6,399 bases of DNA from JADJNW01 sp964596135. GTDB lineage: Bacteria > Bacteroidota > Bacteroidia > Chitinophagales > Saprospiraceae. The position numbers and the translations under genes were made by a program. The notes beneath the pieces are model-generated. The model searched no databases. It saw nothing but the letters and a program-made list of their open reading frames with translations, and was not told where the DNA came from. Within the stretch, counting starts at the first letter, position 1, and each line of letters starts with the position of its first letter. The DNA lies in contig CAZQTF010000215.1 in the NCBI GenBank assembly GCA_964596135.1, forward strand, positions 1-6,399, read 5' to 3'. Shown in pieces: positions 1 through 6,243 of the stretch.

Positions 1-286
1 ATTGAATGATATCGCCTTTTGCAGCAGCTTCTTCAATGTCGAACAAAGTTTCGCCAGGAACGAAGCCGTCGGCAACTGCTTTGTCCCAAGATTTGGAAGG
101 GTAACGTTGACCAACGATGACGTTGAAGCCGTTGTCGCGCAGGTTAAGCGCCTGACCGGGACCTTGCACGCCGTAGCCAATAATGGCTATGATTTGGTCA
201 TTCAAAACATCGAGTGCTTTTTCTAAGGGGAATTCTTCGCGCGTCACTACGTTTTCTTCCACGCCGCCGAAATTCATTTTAGCCAT
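1..286 (-). CDS. ilvC: Ketol-acid reductoisomerase, N-terminal part (cut by window edge)
   Basis: IlvC catalyses the NADPH-dependent, Mg-dependent isomeroreduction of acetolactate and acetohydroxybutyrate, the second common step of valine and isoleucine synthesis, in the cytoplasm. Reading the minus strand from the ATG at 286-284 gives 95 complete codons with no stop, beginning MAKMNFGGVEENVV, and the gene runs off the left edge. The Rossmann dinucleotide motif GYGVQGPGQ is at residues 37-45, followed by a second strand ending VIVGQR (56-61) and a Ser-containing loop (S64, S66) where NADPH phosphate contacts are expected. The start matches the usual family start; a second ATG lies three codons in, and an in-frame ATG also exists 24 codons upstream (358). 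No clear Shine-Dalgarno precedes the start, as is common in Bacteroidota. It is divergent from ilvD-ilvB-ilvN, which supply its substrate and use its product. The C-terminal knotted domain is outside the window, so gene integrity cannot be judged. Confidence 0.95.
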   Translation of the reverse strand, partial: MAKMNFGGVEENVVTREEFPLEKALDVLNDQIIAIIGYGVQGPGQALNLRDNGFNVIVGQRYPSKSWDKAVADGFVPGETLFDIEEAAAKGDIIQ

Positions 287-295
287 GATAACAAT

Positions 296-317
296 TTTTG
301 AATGTTCAAAATTTTGA
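296..317. repeat. Overlapping inverted repeats upstream of ilvC
   Basis: Two perfect dyads share sequence here. The first has 7-nt arms TTTTGAA and TTCAAAA around a 2-nt centre (296-311). The second is the 12-bp palindrome TCAAAATTTTGA (306-317). They sit 10 to 31 bases upstream of the ilvC start, in its leader or promoter. The layout would suit an operator or a dimeric regulator site, but AT-rich spacers produce some dyads by chance, and no regulator gene lies in the window. Confidence 0.5.
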
Positions 318-386
318 TGCCGGAAGCCAGACAAATGATGCCAGACTACAAGCCACATTTAATTAAGATACGAAATTAGTCCTTTC

Positions 387-398
387 TTTCAATTGAAA
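387..398. repeat. 12-bp perfect palindrome in the ilvC/ilvD spacer
   Basis: TTTCAATTGAAA is a perfect palindrome about 100 bases upstream of the ilvC start. It has the same half-site, TTCAA/TTGAA, as the dyads at 296-317, which is the main reason to list it. A shared regulator is an inference only. Confidence 0.4.
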
Positions 399-527
399 CC
401 TGTGACCCGCACATTTTCGGGAATTTAGAAGGATGGTTTTCTGGTCGTAAATAAGAATTTTCAATTTATTGGTTATCAGAGTTTTAAAATTAATTATCGG
501 AAGCTGTACTTCGTAACAATACATTTT

Positions 528-564
528 TTTGGTGTGAAATGCGTACGCAGACCGTCTATTTTTG
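528..564 (+). promoter_or_regulatory. Candidate ilvD-ilvB-ilvN promoter (Bacteroidota type)
   Basis: TATTTTTG at 557-564 matches the Bacteroidota -7 consensus TAnnTTTG exactly. A TTTG at 528-531 could serve as the -33 element, although the 25-nt gap is longer than the usual spacing of about 19 to 23. Transcription would start near 570 and give an ilvD leader of roughly 57 nt with no upstream ATG. The 10-bp palindrome TGCGTACGCA (540-549) lies between the two elements, where a bound repressor would block polymerase. Confidence 0.45.
540..549. promoter_or_regulatory. Possible operator: GC-rich 10-bp palindrome within the ilvD promoter
   Basis: TGCGTACGCA is a perfect palindrome, richer in GC than the surrounding spacer, placed between the candidate -33 and -7 elements of the ilvD promoter. 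Position and base composition suggest an operator. No regulator is identified, and one short palindrome could arise by chance. Confidence 0.35.
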
Positions 565-626
565 AAGACGCAAAAAGCATTTATTGAACGGATTAAACCT
601 AACGATTTTAAAACTTGAAACATTCC

Positions 627-2300
627 ATGCTGAATAAGTACAGTCGAAGAATTACACAGGACGACACGTTACCCGGCGCTCAGGCAATGCTGTACGGAAT
701 CGGATTGACCGAAGAGGATATGACCAAAGCGCAGGTGGGCATCGTCAGTACAGGCTGGGAGGGCAATACTTGCAACATGCACCTCAATGATCTAGCAACG
801 CTGGTGAAACAAGGTATCCAAGAGGCGGATCTTGTAGGTTTGATCTTCCACACGATTGGCGTGAGCGACGGTATGTCTATGGGTACCGAAGGCATGCGCT
901 ATTCCTTGCCTTCACGGGATTTGATTGCCGATTCGATCGAAACGGTCGCGGGCGCGCAATGGTACGACGCGATTGTGGCAGTGACCGGTTGTGATAAAAA
1001 TATGCCCGGTGCCATGATGGCCTTGGGTCGGCTGAATCGCCCATCAATACTGGTGTATGGGGGTACGATCAGTCCGGGGTGCTACGCAAATAAAAAATTG
1101 GATATCGTCTCGGCGTTTGAAGCGTTAGGACAAAAAATTGCCGGAAAAATTGACGAAGCGGACTTCAAAGGCGTCGTGCGTCATGCTTGCCCCGGACCAG
1201 GTGCCTGCGGCGGCATGTACACCGCGAATACCATGGCTTCGGCGATCGAAGCGATGGGCATGGCTTTGCCGTTCAACTCTTCCTATCCGGCGAATAGTGC
1301 GGAGAAAAGTGCTGACTGTCAGCGGGTTGGAAAAGCGATTTTAAACTTGCTGGAAAAAGACATCAAGCCGCGCGACATTATGACCCGTGAAGCCTTTGAG
1401 AATGCGATTACGCTGGTGACGGTGCTGGGCGGCTCGACCAATGCCGTGCTGCATTTGATTGCGATTGCCAAATCGGTCGGTGTAGATATTTCGCTCAAAG
1501 ATTTCCAGCATATCAGCGACAAGACGCCTTTCCTGGCGGATCTCAAGCCCAGCGGCAAGTACGTGATGGAAGATTTGCACCACGTAGGCGGCGTGCCGGC
1601 GGTAATGAAAATGTTGCTCAAAGAAGGCTATCTCCAAGGCGATTGCTTAACCGTCACCGGAAAAACGATCGCGGAAAATCTGGCGGAAGTACCGGATTTA
1701 AAAGATGGACAAGATATCATTCACTCCCTGGGTAATCCAATTAAACCAAGCGGACACATTCAGATTTTATATGGCAATCTCGCCGAACAGGGCGCCGTTG
1801 CCAAAATTACCGGCAAGGAAGGTTTGGCTTTCATCGGCAAAGCTCGAGTTTTTAATGGTGAAGCTGCTGTCAATCAAGCAATTACCAATAAGCAATTGCA
1901 GCCAGGCGATGTCGTCGTGATTCGCTACTGCGGTCCGAAAGGCGCGCCGGGTATGCCCGAAATGCTCAAACCAACTTCGGCGATCATGGGCGAAGGTTTG
2001 GGCGACAAAGTGGCGCTGATCACTGATGGTCGCTTTAGCGGCGGTACGCACGGCTTTGTCGTAGGGCACATTACGCCAGAAGCACAAGTCGGGGGCTTGA
2101 TTGCTTTATTACAAGATGGCGATGAAATTATGATTGATGCCGAGAATAACCGATTGCACGTGGAGTTGAGTACCGAAGAAATTGCCAGACGGCGCGCTGC
2201 CTGGCAGCCTCCGCCGATCAACGCAACCCAAGGCTGGCTGCGCAAGTATGCCAAAATTGTCTCCTCGGCAAGTGAGGGCTGTGTAACAGATGAGATTTAA
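627..2300 (+). CDS. ilvD: Dihydroxy-acid dehydratase
   Basis: IlvD dehydrates 2,3-dihydroxy-3-methylbutanoate and its methylpentanoate homologue to the 2-oxo acids that are transaminated to valine and isoleucine; it is a cytoplasmic Fe-S enzyme. The 557-residue product is the full family length. The three cysteines expected to bind the [2Fe-2S] cluster are visible: C49 in EGNTCNMHL, C122 in TGCDKNMPG and C194 in GACGGMYTANTM. D81, D123 and K124 are in the positions expected for the Mg site. The late motif GRFSGGTHG supplies S471, the likely catalytic base. I chose the ATG at 627 (MLNKYSRRITQD) because homologues begin this way; an in-frame TTG at 615 would add four residues. No Shine-Dalgarno is evident. 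It is the first gene of the presumed ilvD-ilvB-ilvN operon, with ilvB 67 bases downstream. No frameshift or missing key residue was seen. Confidence 0.97.
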   Translation: MLNKYSRRITQDDTLPGAQAMLYGIGLTEEDMTKAQVGIVSTGWEGNTCNMHLNDLATLVKQGIQEADLVGLIFHTIGVSDGMSMGTEGMRYSLPSRDLIADSIETVAGAQWYDAIVAVTGCDKNMPGAMMALGRLNRPSILVYGGTISPGCYANKKLDIVSAFEALGQKIAGKIDEADFKGVVRHACPGPGACGGMYTANTMASAIEAMGMALPFNSSYPANSAEKSADCQRVGKAILNLLEKDIKPRDIMTREAFENAITLVTVLGGSTNAVLHLIAIAKSVGVDISLKDFQHISDKTPFLADLKPSGKYVMEDLHHVGGVPAVMKMLLKEGYLQGDCLTVTGKTIAENLAEVPDLKDGQDIIHSLGNPIKPSGHIQILYGNLAEQGAVAKITGKEGLAFIGKARVFNGEAAVNQAITNKQLQPGDVVVIRYCGPKGAPGMPEMLKPTSAIMGEGLGDKVALITDGRFSGGTHGFVVGHITPEAQVGGLIALLQDGDEIMIDAENNRLHVELSTEEIARRRAAWQPPPINATQGWLRKYAKIVSSASEGCVTDEI

Positions 2301-2367
2301 ATTATAGTTATAATAATTTGTTTGTAAGTGACTTATCATTGCGAATGAAGTATAAAAAATCCTGACT

Positions 2368-4116
2368 ATGCGTAAAAATCAAGTCATTGCAGAAACGCCC
2401 GTGCTGGAAACGGAGCCGGCGATGAAAGAAACGATTACTGGAGCAGAGGCGGTACTGCGTTGTTTGTTGGAGGAAGAAGTGGATACCATTTTTGGCTATC
2501 CGGGTGGAGCGATTATGCCGGTATATGATGCGTTGTATCATTATCAAGATCGGCTGCGACATATTTTGCCGCGACACGAGCAAGGCGCGATCCATGCGGC
2601 AGAAGGCTATGCACGCGTGACCCGTAAAACGGGCGTTTGTATGGCAACTTCCGGTCCAGGTGCAATGAACTTAGTCACGGGATTAGCGGATGCGCTGCTG
2701 GATTCTACGCCCTTGGTATGTATCACCGGGCAGGTATTTTATAGCTTGCTGGGTTCTGATGCATTTCAGGAGACGGATGTGATCAACTGCACGTCTCCGG
2801 TGACGAAATGGAATATTCAGGTGACAAAAGCCGAGGAGATTCCCGATGCGATCGCTCGGGCTTTTTATATTGCCAATTCTGGGAGACCCGGACCGGTGCT
2901 CGTGGATATCACCAAAAATGCGCAAGTGGAAACGTTGGAGTTTGCTTATAAACGCCGACCTATGATTCGAAGTTATCACCCAAATCCAAAACCAGATGTG
3001 GAAGCATTGCGGGAAGCGGCGGAGTTGATCAACAACGCGCAGCGCCCGATAATCCTTGCCGGACATGGCATTCAGATCGCGCACGCGCAGGAGGCATTTC
3101 GGGCATTTGTAGAAAAAACAGGCATCCCGTTGGCTTGTACGATTCATGGCTTATCTTCAATTCCTTCTGATCACCCCTTGCACATGGGCATGCTGGGCAT
3201 GCACGGCAATTATGCTCCAAATGTACTGCAAAATCAATGCGACGTGCTCATTGCCATTGGCATGCGTTTCGACGACCGCGTGACCGGAAATTTGGCCAAA
3301 TACGCCAAGCAGGCAAAAGTCATTCACATTGAAATAGATCCTTCGGAAATTGGCAAAAACGTGTTTGCCCACGTTCCGGTTGTATCCGATGCAAAGATCG
3401 CACTGGAAGCTTTGCTACCTTTGGTGCAGAAAAAATCCTATCCCGACTGGGTCGCCGAATTCAAGAAATATGAGGCAATTGAACTGGAAAAAGTAATCAA
3501 AAAGGATATGCAGCCCGCGGCGGATGGCACGATCAAGATGGGCATGGTGGTCAAGAAAGTATCTGACCAGACCAATGGCTTGGCGATTGTCGCTACAGAC
3601 GTGGGGCAGCATCAAATGGTAGCCGCGCGTTATTACCAATTCCGGGGTACCAATCAGTGGGTATCTTCGGGCGGCGCCGGCACGATGGGTTTTGGGCTGC
3701 CGGCAGCATTTGGCGCCAAGCTGGCGAATCCTGAACGCGAAGTGGTCGCTTTCATTGGCGATGGAGGTTTTCAAATGACGATCCAGGAACTCGGTATGTG
3801 TGCGCAGTGGAACGTCGGTGTCAAAATCGTGTTACTCGACAACAATTACTTAGGCATGGTGCGCCAGTGGCAGCAATTGTTCTTCGACCGGCGCTACTCG
3901 TCGGTGGAATTACAAAACCCAAATTTTGTGAAAATTGCCGAAGGTTTTGGCGTGCCGGGCAAAACGATAGACAAACCCGAGACACTCGACACTGCTATTG
4001 CGGAAATGCTTGCGCACGAAGGACCTTATCTGCTGCACGTTCGCGTGGAAAAAGAAGAAAATATTTTTCCGATGGTGCCTTCGGGCAAGGCGGTGGACGA
4101 AATTGTATTAGAATAG
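2368..4116 (+). CDS. ilvB: Acetolactate (acetohydroxyacid) synthase, large catalytic subunit
   Basis: This is the thiamine diphosphate- and FAD-dependent catalytic subunit that condenses pyruvate with a second pyruvate or with 2-oxobutyrate, the committed step of branched-chain amino acid synthesis. The 582-residue protein has the family's three domains: an N-terminal ThDP pyrimidine domain (about 22-190) with the activating glutamate E71 in RHEQGA, a central FAD domain (about 210-350), and a C-terminal ThDP pyrophosphate domain (about 400-550) with GDGGFQM at 464-470 and DNNYLGMVRQWQ at 491-502. D465 and N492 are the expected Mg ligands; W501 matches a known herbicide-contact tryptophan of the family. 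Conserved homology begins near M19 (MKETITGAEAVL), so the first 18 residues are an extension or the true start may be the ATG for M19 (position 2422). Neither start has a clear Shine-Dalgarno. It lies between ilvD and its partner ilvN, probably cotranscribed. Confidence 0.97.
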   Translation: MRKNQVIAETPVLETEPAMKETITGAEAVLRCLLEEEVDTIFGYPGGAIMPVYDALYHYQDRLRHILPRHEQGAIHAAEGYARVTRKTGVCMATSGPGAMNLVTGLADALLDSTPLVCITGQVFYSLLGSDAFQETDVINCTSPVTKWNIQVTKAEEIPDAIARAFYIANSGRPGPVLVDITKNAQVETLEFAYKRRPMIRSYHPNPKPDVEALREAAELINNAQRPIILAGHGIQIAHAQEAFRAFVEKTGIPLACTIHGLSSIPSDHPLHMGMLGMHGNYAPNVLQNQCDVLIAIGMRFDDRVTGNLAKYAKQAKVIHIEIDPSEIGKNVFAHVPVVSDAKIALEALLPLVQKKSYPDWVAEFKKYEAIELEKVIKKDMQPAADGTIKMGMVVKKVSDQTNGLAIVATDVGQHQMVAARYYQFRGTNQWVSSGGAGTMGFGLPAAFGAKLANPEREVVAFIGDGGFQMTIQELGMCAQWNVGVKIVLLDNNYLGMVRQWQQLFFDRRYSSVELQNPNFVKIAEGFGVPGKTIDKPETLDTAIAEMLAHEGPYLLHVRVEKEENIFPMVPSGKAVDEIVLE

Positions 4117-4187
4117 CAGAAAAGTTGAGTGGGTGAAAGTTTTATGCTTGTACTTCTACGCTTCCACTTTCCAATAATTCATCAAAA

Positions 4188-4724
4188 ATGAATAAAGAAT
4201 ATACCATCACTGTTTTTACAGAAAATCATGCCGGCTTGCTGTCGCGCGTGGTGGCAATTTTTTCGCGGCGGCACATCAATGTGGAAAGCCTGACCACTTC
4301 CAAATCTTCGATGCCGGATATTCACCGATTTACGATTGTAGTGAATGTGACGGAAGACATGGTCAAAAAACTTGTTGCCCAGCTTGAAAAACAAGTGGAT
4401 GTAATGAAAGCTTTTTATTACGAACGGGACGAAATCGTCTTTCAGGAAGTGGCGCTGTATAAAGTGCCAACCAGCATCTTTATGAACAACACTCGCGTCG
4501 AGAAACTCATCCGCTCGTATAACGCCCGCGTGCTCGAGATCGAACAGGAATACATCGTGATTGAAAAAACAGGACACGAGAGCGAAACCGAAGCCCTACT
4601 CGAAGAACTCAAGCAAATCGGCATTTACGAATTTGTGCGTTCGGGGCGTGTTGCCATTGTTCGACCAATGGAACGGCTGAATAAGTATTTGCAGTCGCTC
4701 AAGGTGGAGGAAGTACAGGATTGA
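4188..4724 (+). CDS. ilvN: Acetolactate synthase, small regulatory subunit
   Basis: IlvN binds the IlvB catalytic subunit, stimulates it and confers feedback inhibition by valine. The 178-residue product has an N-terminal ACT domain (about 4-76): first strand YTITVFTENHAG, then the LLSRVVAIFSRRHINVESL helix and strand. N13, H14 and G16 form the effector-site loop typical of the family. The C-terminal domain (about 85-165), with TSIFMNNTRVEKLI and the RSGRVAIVRP strand, is the part seen in long-form small subunits. Its length is a little above the 163 residues of E. coli IlvH and usual for Bacteroidota. The start ATG follows AATTCATCAAAA and has no Shine-Dalgarno. It is 71 bases after ilvB and ends 25 bases before a strong terminator, so it is the last gene of the operon. 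Valine as the effector is inferred from the family. The symbol ilvH is used for the same family. Confidence 0.95.
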   Translation: MNKEYTITVFTENHAGLLSRVVAIFSRRHINVESLTTSKSSMPDIHRFTIVVNVTEDMVKKLVAQLEKQVDVMKAFYYERDEIVFQEVALYKVPTSIFMNNTRVEKLIRSYNARVLEIEQEYIVIEKTGHESETEALLEELKQIGIYEFVRSGRVAIVRPMERLNKYLQSLKVEEVQD

Positions 4725-4742
4725 CTTGGCGGATACGCCAAG
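4725..4742. repeat. Short perfect hairpin just after the ilvN stop codon
   Basis: CTTGGCG and CGCCAAG form a perfect 7-bp stem around the tetraloop GATA. The stem begins on the base after the ilvN TGA. On the plus strand it is followed by C and a run of A, not T, so by itself it is not an intrinsic terminator for ilvN. It may help protect the 3' end of the ilv transcript or assist termination at the next hairpin. Confidence 0.6.
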
Positions 4743-4743
4743 C

Positions 4744-4800
4744 AAAAAAAATGCCCTCATGATCTTTCGATTACGAGGGCATTCCTGTTTTAATATTTTT
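4744..4800. terminator. Bidirectional Rho-independent terminator between the ilv operon and the sulfur gene
   Basis: AATGCCCTC (4750-4758) and GAGGGCATT (4775-4783) are perfect 9-bp arms. The stem can continue after one A-C mismatch with five further pairs, one of them G-U (4760-4764 with 4769-4773), closing on a TTTC tetraloop. On the plus strand the hairpin is followed after a few bases by TGTTTTAATATTTTT. On the minus strand the A run at 4744-4751 becomes a run of eight T, partly within the base of the stem, in textbook position. It ends both ilvN, 25 bases upstream, and the convergent minus-strand gene whose stop is at 4824. The minus-strand signal looks the stronger of the two. Confidence 0.9.
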
Positions 4801-4823
4801 TGAATATTATTTAGTAGTCATTG

Positions 4824-6230
4824 TTAATTCTCAGACACTACAGGGTTCCCTTCATTCACCCACTCGCTAATACCGCCGGGATAATTTTTAATATTATCAA
4901 AACCATGCTTGGCGAGTAATGAATAACCAATGGAAGAACGATCGCCCGACTGGCAGTGGATAATCACTTGCTGATCTTTTTTAATTTTGTCGAGGTTCTT
5001 CTCCAGTGTGCCGATGAATACATTGTCCGCACCCTGTACATGACCAGCTTTGAATTCTGCTACTCCGCGCAGATCCACTACCTGCGTATGATTTGTTTTC
5101 AGAATATTTTTAAATTCATCCAGCGAAATCACCTTCGCTTTTTCCAGCGTATTACCCAGTTCTGTCCATAAGCTCACATCGGGCACATAGCCGTAGATAT
5201 TGTCCAGACCAATGCGCATCAGCTTCCGTACCAGGTCGTCATGTTTGGATTCTTCAGCAATCAGAATAAAGGGCTCATCGTACGAGAGGAACCAGCCCAT
5301 CCAGGTAGCAAAAGCATTATTGCCCTGAATATTGATCGTACCTGGAATAAATCCGGCGGCAAATTCTGCTTTCAGGCGGGTATCAATCACTTTGGTGCCC
5401 TTATTTAATGCTTCTTTGAAAGCCTCTTTGCTCAATTTATTCAGCTTGGGTACCTCGGTCAGTAATGGACGATCCACTTTATTTAGCTTCTTCATCATAG
5501 CGAAGTACTTGGGCGGTTCTGGTTGATCCTCCAATAAATATTTCACGAAGCCTGGTTCATCATTTTCATACTGGAAAGCCCAGTTTCTCAGCTTTTCGTA
5601 GCCGACGGTTGTACTTGGCACTGCTCCCAACGCCTTGCCGCAGGCAGAACCCGCGCCGTGACCGGGCCATACTTGAATATAATCGGGTAAACTCCGGAAC
5701 TTTTTGATTGAGCGATACATTTGCTGGGCGCCAACGTCTTTCGTGCCTTTGATGCCAGCGGCTTCTTCCAGAAGGTCGGGACGACCGACATCACCGACGA
5801 ACACGAAATCACCCGTGAAGAACATAACCGGTTTGTCGCTGGCAGGAAGGTCTGTCAGCAAAAAGCTGATGCTTTCCGGTGTATGCCCAGGGGTATGCAC
5901 GACCTCAATTTTAAGGTTGCCTACCATGAACTCATCACCGTCTTTTAATCCAACATGCGGAAATTCATACTGCCAACCCTCGCCACCTTCATCGGAAAGA
6001 TAAAGTTTTGCACCTGTAAGTGCCGCCAGTTCTCTTGAACCGGAAAGAAAATCTGCATGAATATGCGTTTCTGCTACATGCGTGATTTGCATGTTATTTT
6101 GCTTCGCTATTTCCAAATAAGTGTCCACATCGCGCTTGGGGTCAATCACAAGTGCCACACCGGCTTTTTGACAACCAATGAAATAGCTAGCTTGCGCCAA
6201 ACTTTTATCATAAACGTGCTGAAAAAACAT
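4824..6230 (-). CDS. CstB-like persulfide dioxygenase with pseudo-rhodanese and rhodanese domains
   Basis: The 468-residue protein joins a metallo-beta-lactamase-fold persulfide dioxygenase to two rhodanese-like domains. Proteins of this type oxidise low-molecular-weight persulfides with O2 to sulfite and can pass sulfane sulfur to form thiosulfate, detoxifying sulfide in the cytoplasm. Domain 1 (about 1-240) has THIHADFLSG (55-64), TPGHT (113-117), FTGDFVFVGDVGRPDL (138-153) and WPGHG (188-192); H56, H116 and D141 are the likely iron ligands. C20 and C197 are candidate redox cysteines. Domain 2 (about 265-360) has VIDTRLKAEF but shows AEES where the active-site loop belongs, so it lacks the catalytic cysteine. 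Domain 3 (about 367-465) has VVDLRGVAEF and the loop HCQSGDRSS with C426. The order matches S. aureus CstB (444 residues). I chose the ATG at 6230, not a longer frame from 6317, because homology starts at MFFQHVYD and AGGAA lies 8 bases before it. There is no signal peptide. Confidence 0.92.
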   Translation of the reverse strand: MFFQHVYDKSLAQASYFIGCQKAGVALVIDPKRDVDTYLEIAKQNNMQITHVAETHIHADFLSGSRELAALTGAKLYLSDEGGEGWQYEFPHVGLKDGDEFMVGNLKIEVVHTPGHTPESISFLLTDLPASDKPVMFFTGDFVFVGDVGRPDLLEEAAGIKGTKDVGAQQMYRSIKKFRSLPDYIQVWPGHGAGSACGKALGAVPSTTVGYEKLRNWAFQYENDEPGFVKYLLEDQPEPPKYFAMMKKLNKVDRPLLTEVPKLNKLSKEAFKEALNKGTKVIDTRLKAEFAAGFIPGTINIQGNNAFATWMGWFLSYDEPFILIAEESKHDDLVRKLMRIGLDNIYGYVPDVSLWTELGNTLEKAKVISLDEFKNILKTNHTQVVDLRGVAEFKAGHVQGADNVFIGTLEKNLDKIKKDQQVIIHCQSGDRSSIGYSLLAKHGFDNIKNYPGGISEWVNEGNPVVSEN

Positions 6231-6238
6231 AATTTTAT

Positions 6239-6243
6239 TTCCT
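6239..6243 (-). promoter_or_regulatory. Ribosome binding site supporting the 6230 start
   Basis: On the minus strand AGGAA lies 8 bases before the ATG at 6230. It is the only recognisable Shine-Dalgarno before a gene here, and it supports this start over the in-frame ATG at 6317, which would add 29 residues not expected from the family. Confidence 0.6.

Larger units (their letters stand above)
287..626. promoter_or_regulatory. Divergent ilvC / ilvD control region
   Basis: This spacer of about 340 bp separates the divergent ilvC and ilvD starts and must hold both promoters. It is AT-rich and I see no credible gene in it. It contains an unusual set of perfect palindromes: TTTTGAA-TG-TTCAAAA at 296-311, TCAAAATTTTGA at 306-317 (overlapping the first), TTTCAATTGAAA at 387-398, and TGCGTACGCA at 540-549. 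Short direct repeats (TGATGCC at 315 and 336; GCCAGAC at 326 and 340) lie close to ilvC. A good ilvD promoter candidate lies at 528-564. I could not find an exact TAnnTTTG box for ilvC on the minus strand; the nearest is TAATTTCG at 378-371, with one mismatch and no well-placed upstream element. No T-box-like or leader-peptide attenuator arrangement is visible. That the palindromes are operators is inference. Confidence 0.6.

Noticed and set aside
2..226. Plus-strand open frame at the left edge
   Set aside because: It is antisense to the clearly recognisable ilvC coding sequence.
363..623. 86-residue open frame on the minus strand spanning the ilvC-ilvD spacer
   Set aside because: It lies across the divergent control region, has no recognisable domain, is AT-rich like the spacer and has no ribosome binding site. 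It would also overlap the candidate ilvD promoter. Most likely open by chance.
2301..2367. Possible internal promoter before ilvB (ATAATTTGTTTG)
   Set aside because: TTTG repeats occur but none is preceded by TA at the right distance, so there is no TAnnTTTG match.
2683..3147. 154-residue open frame antisense to ilvB
   Set aside because: It is a shadow of the ilvB reading frame, rich in Arg, His and Cys as expected for an antisense frame, with no recognisable domain. IlvB fully explains this stretch.
4127..4171. Alternative 6-bp stems in the ilvB-ilvN spacer (GAGTGG with CCACTT; GAAAGT with ACTTTC)
   Set aside because: The stems are short, have long loops and exclude one another. There is no T tract, so neither a terminator nor an attenuator can be supported.
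4182..4577. 131-residue open frame antisense to ilvN
   Set aside because: It is a shadow frame; the plus strand encodes a complete ACT-domain small subunit.
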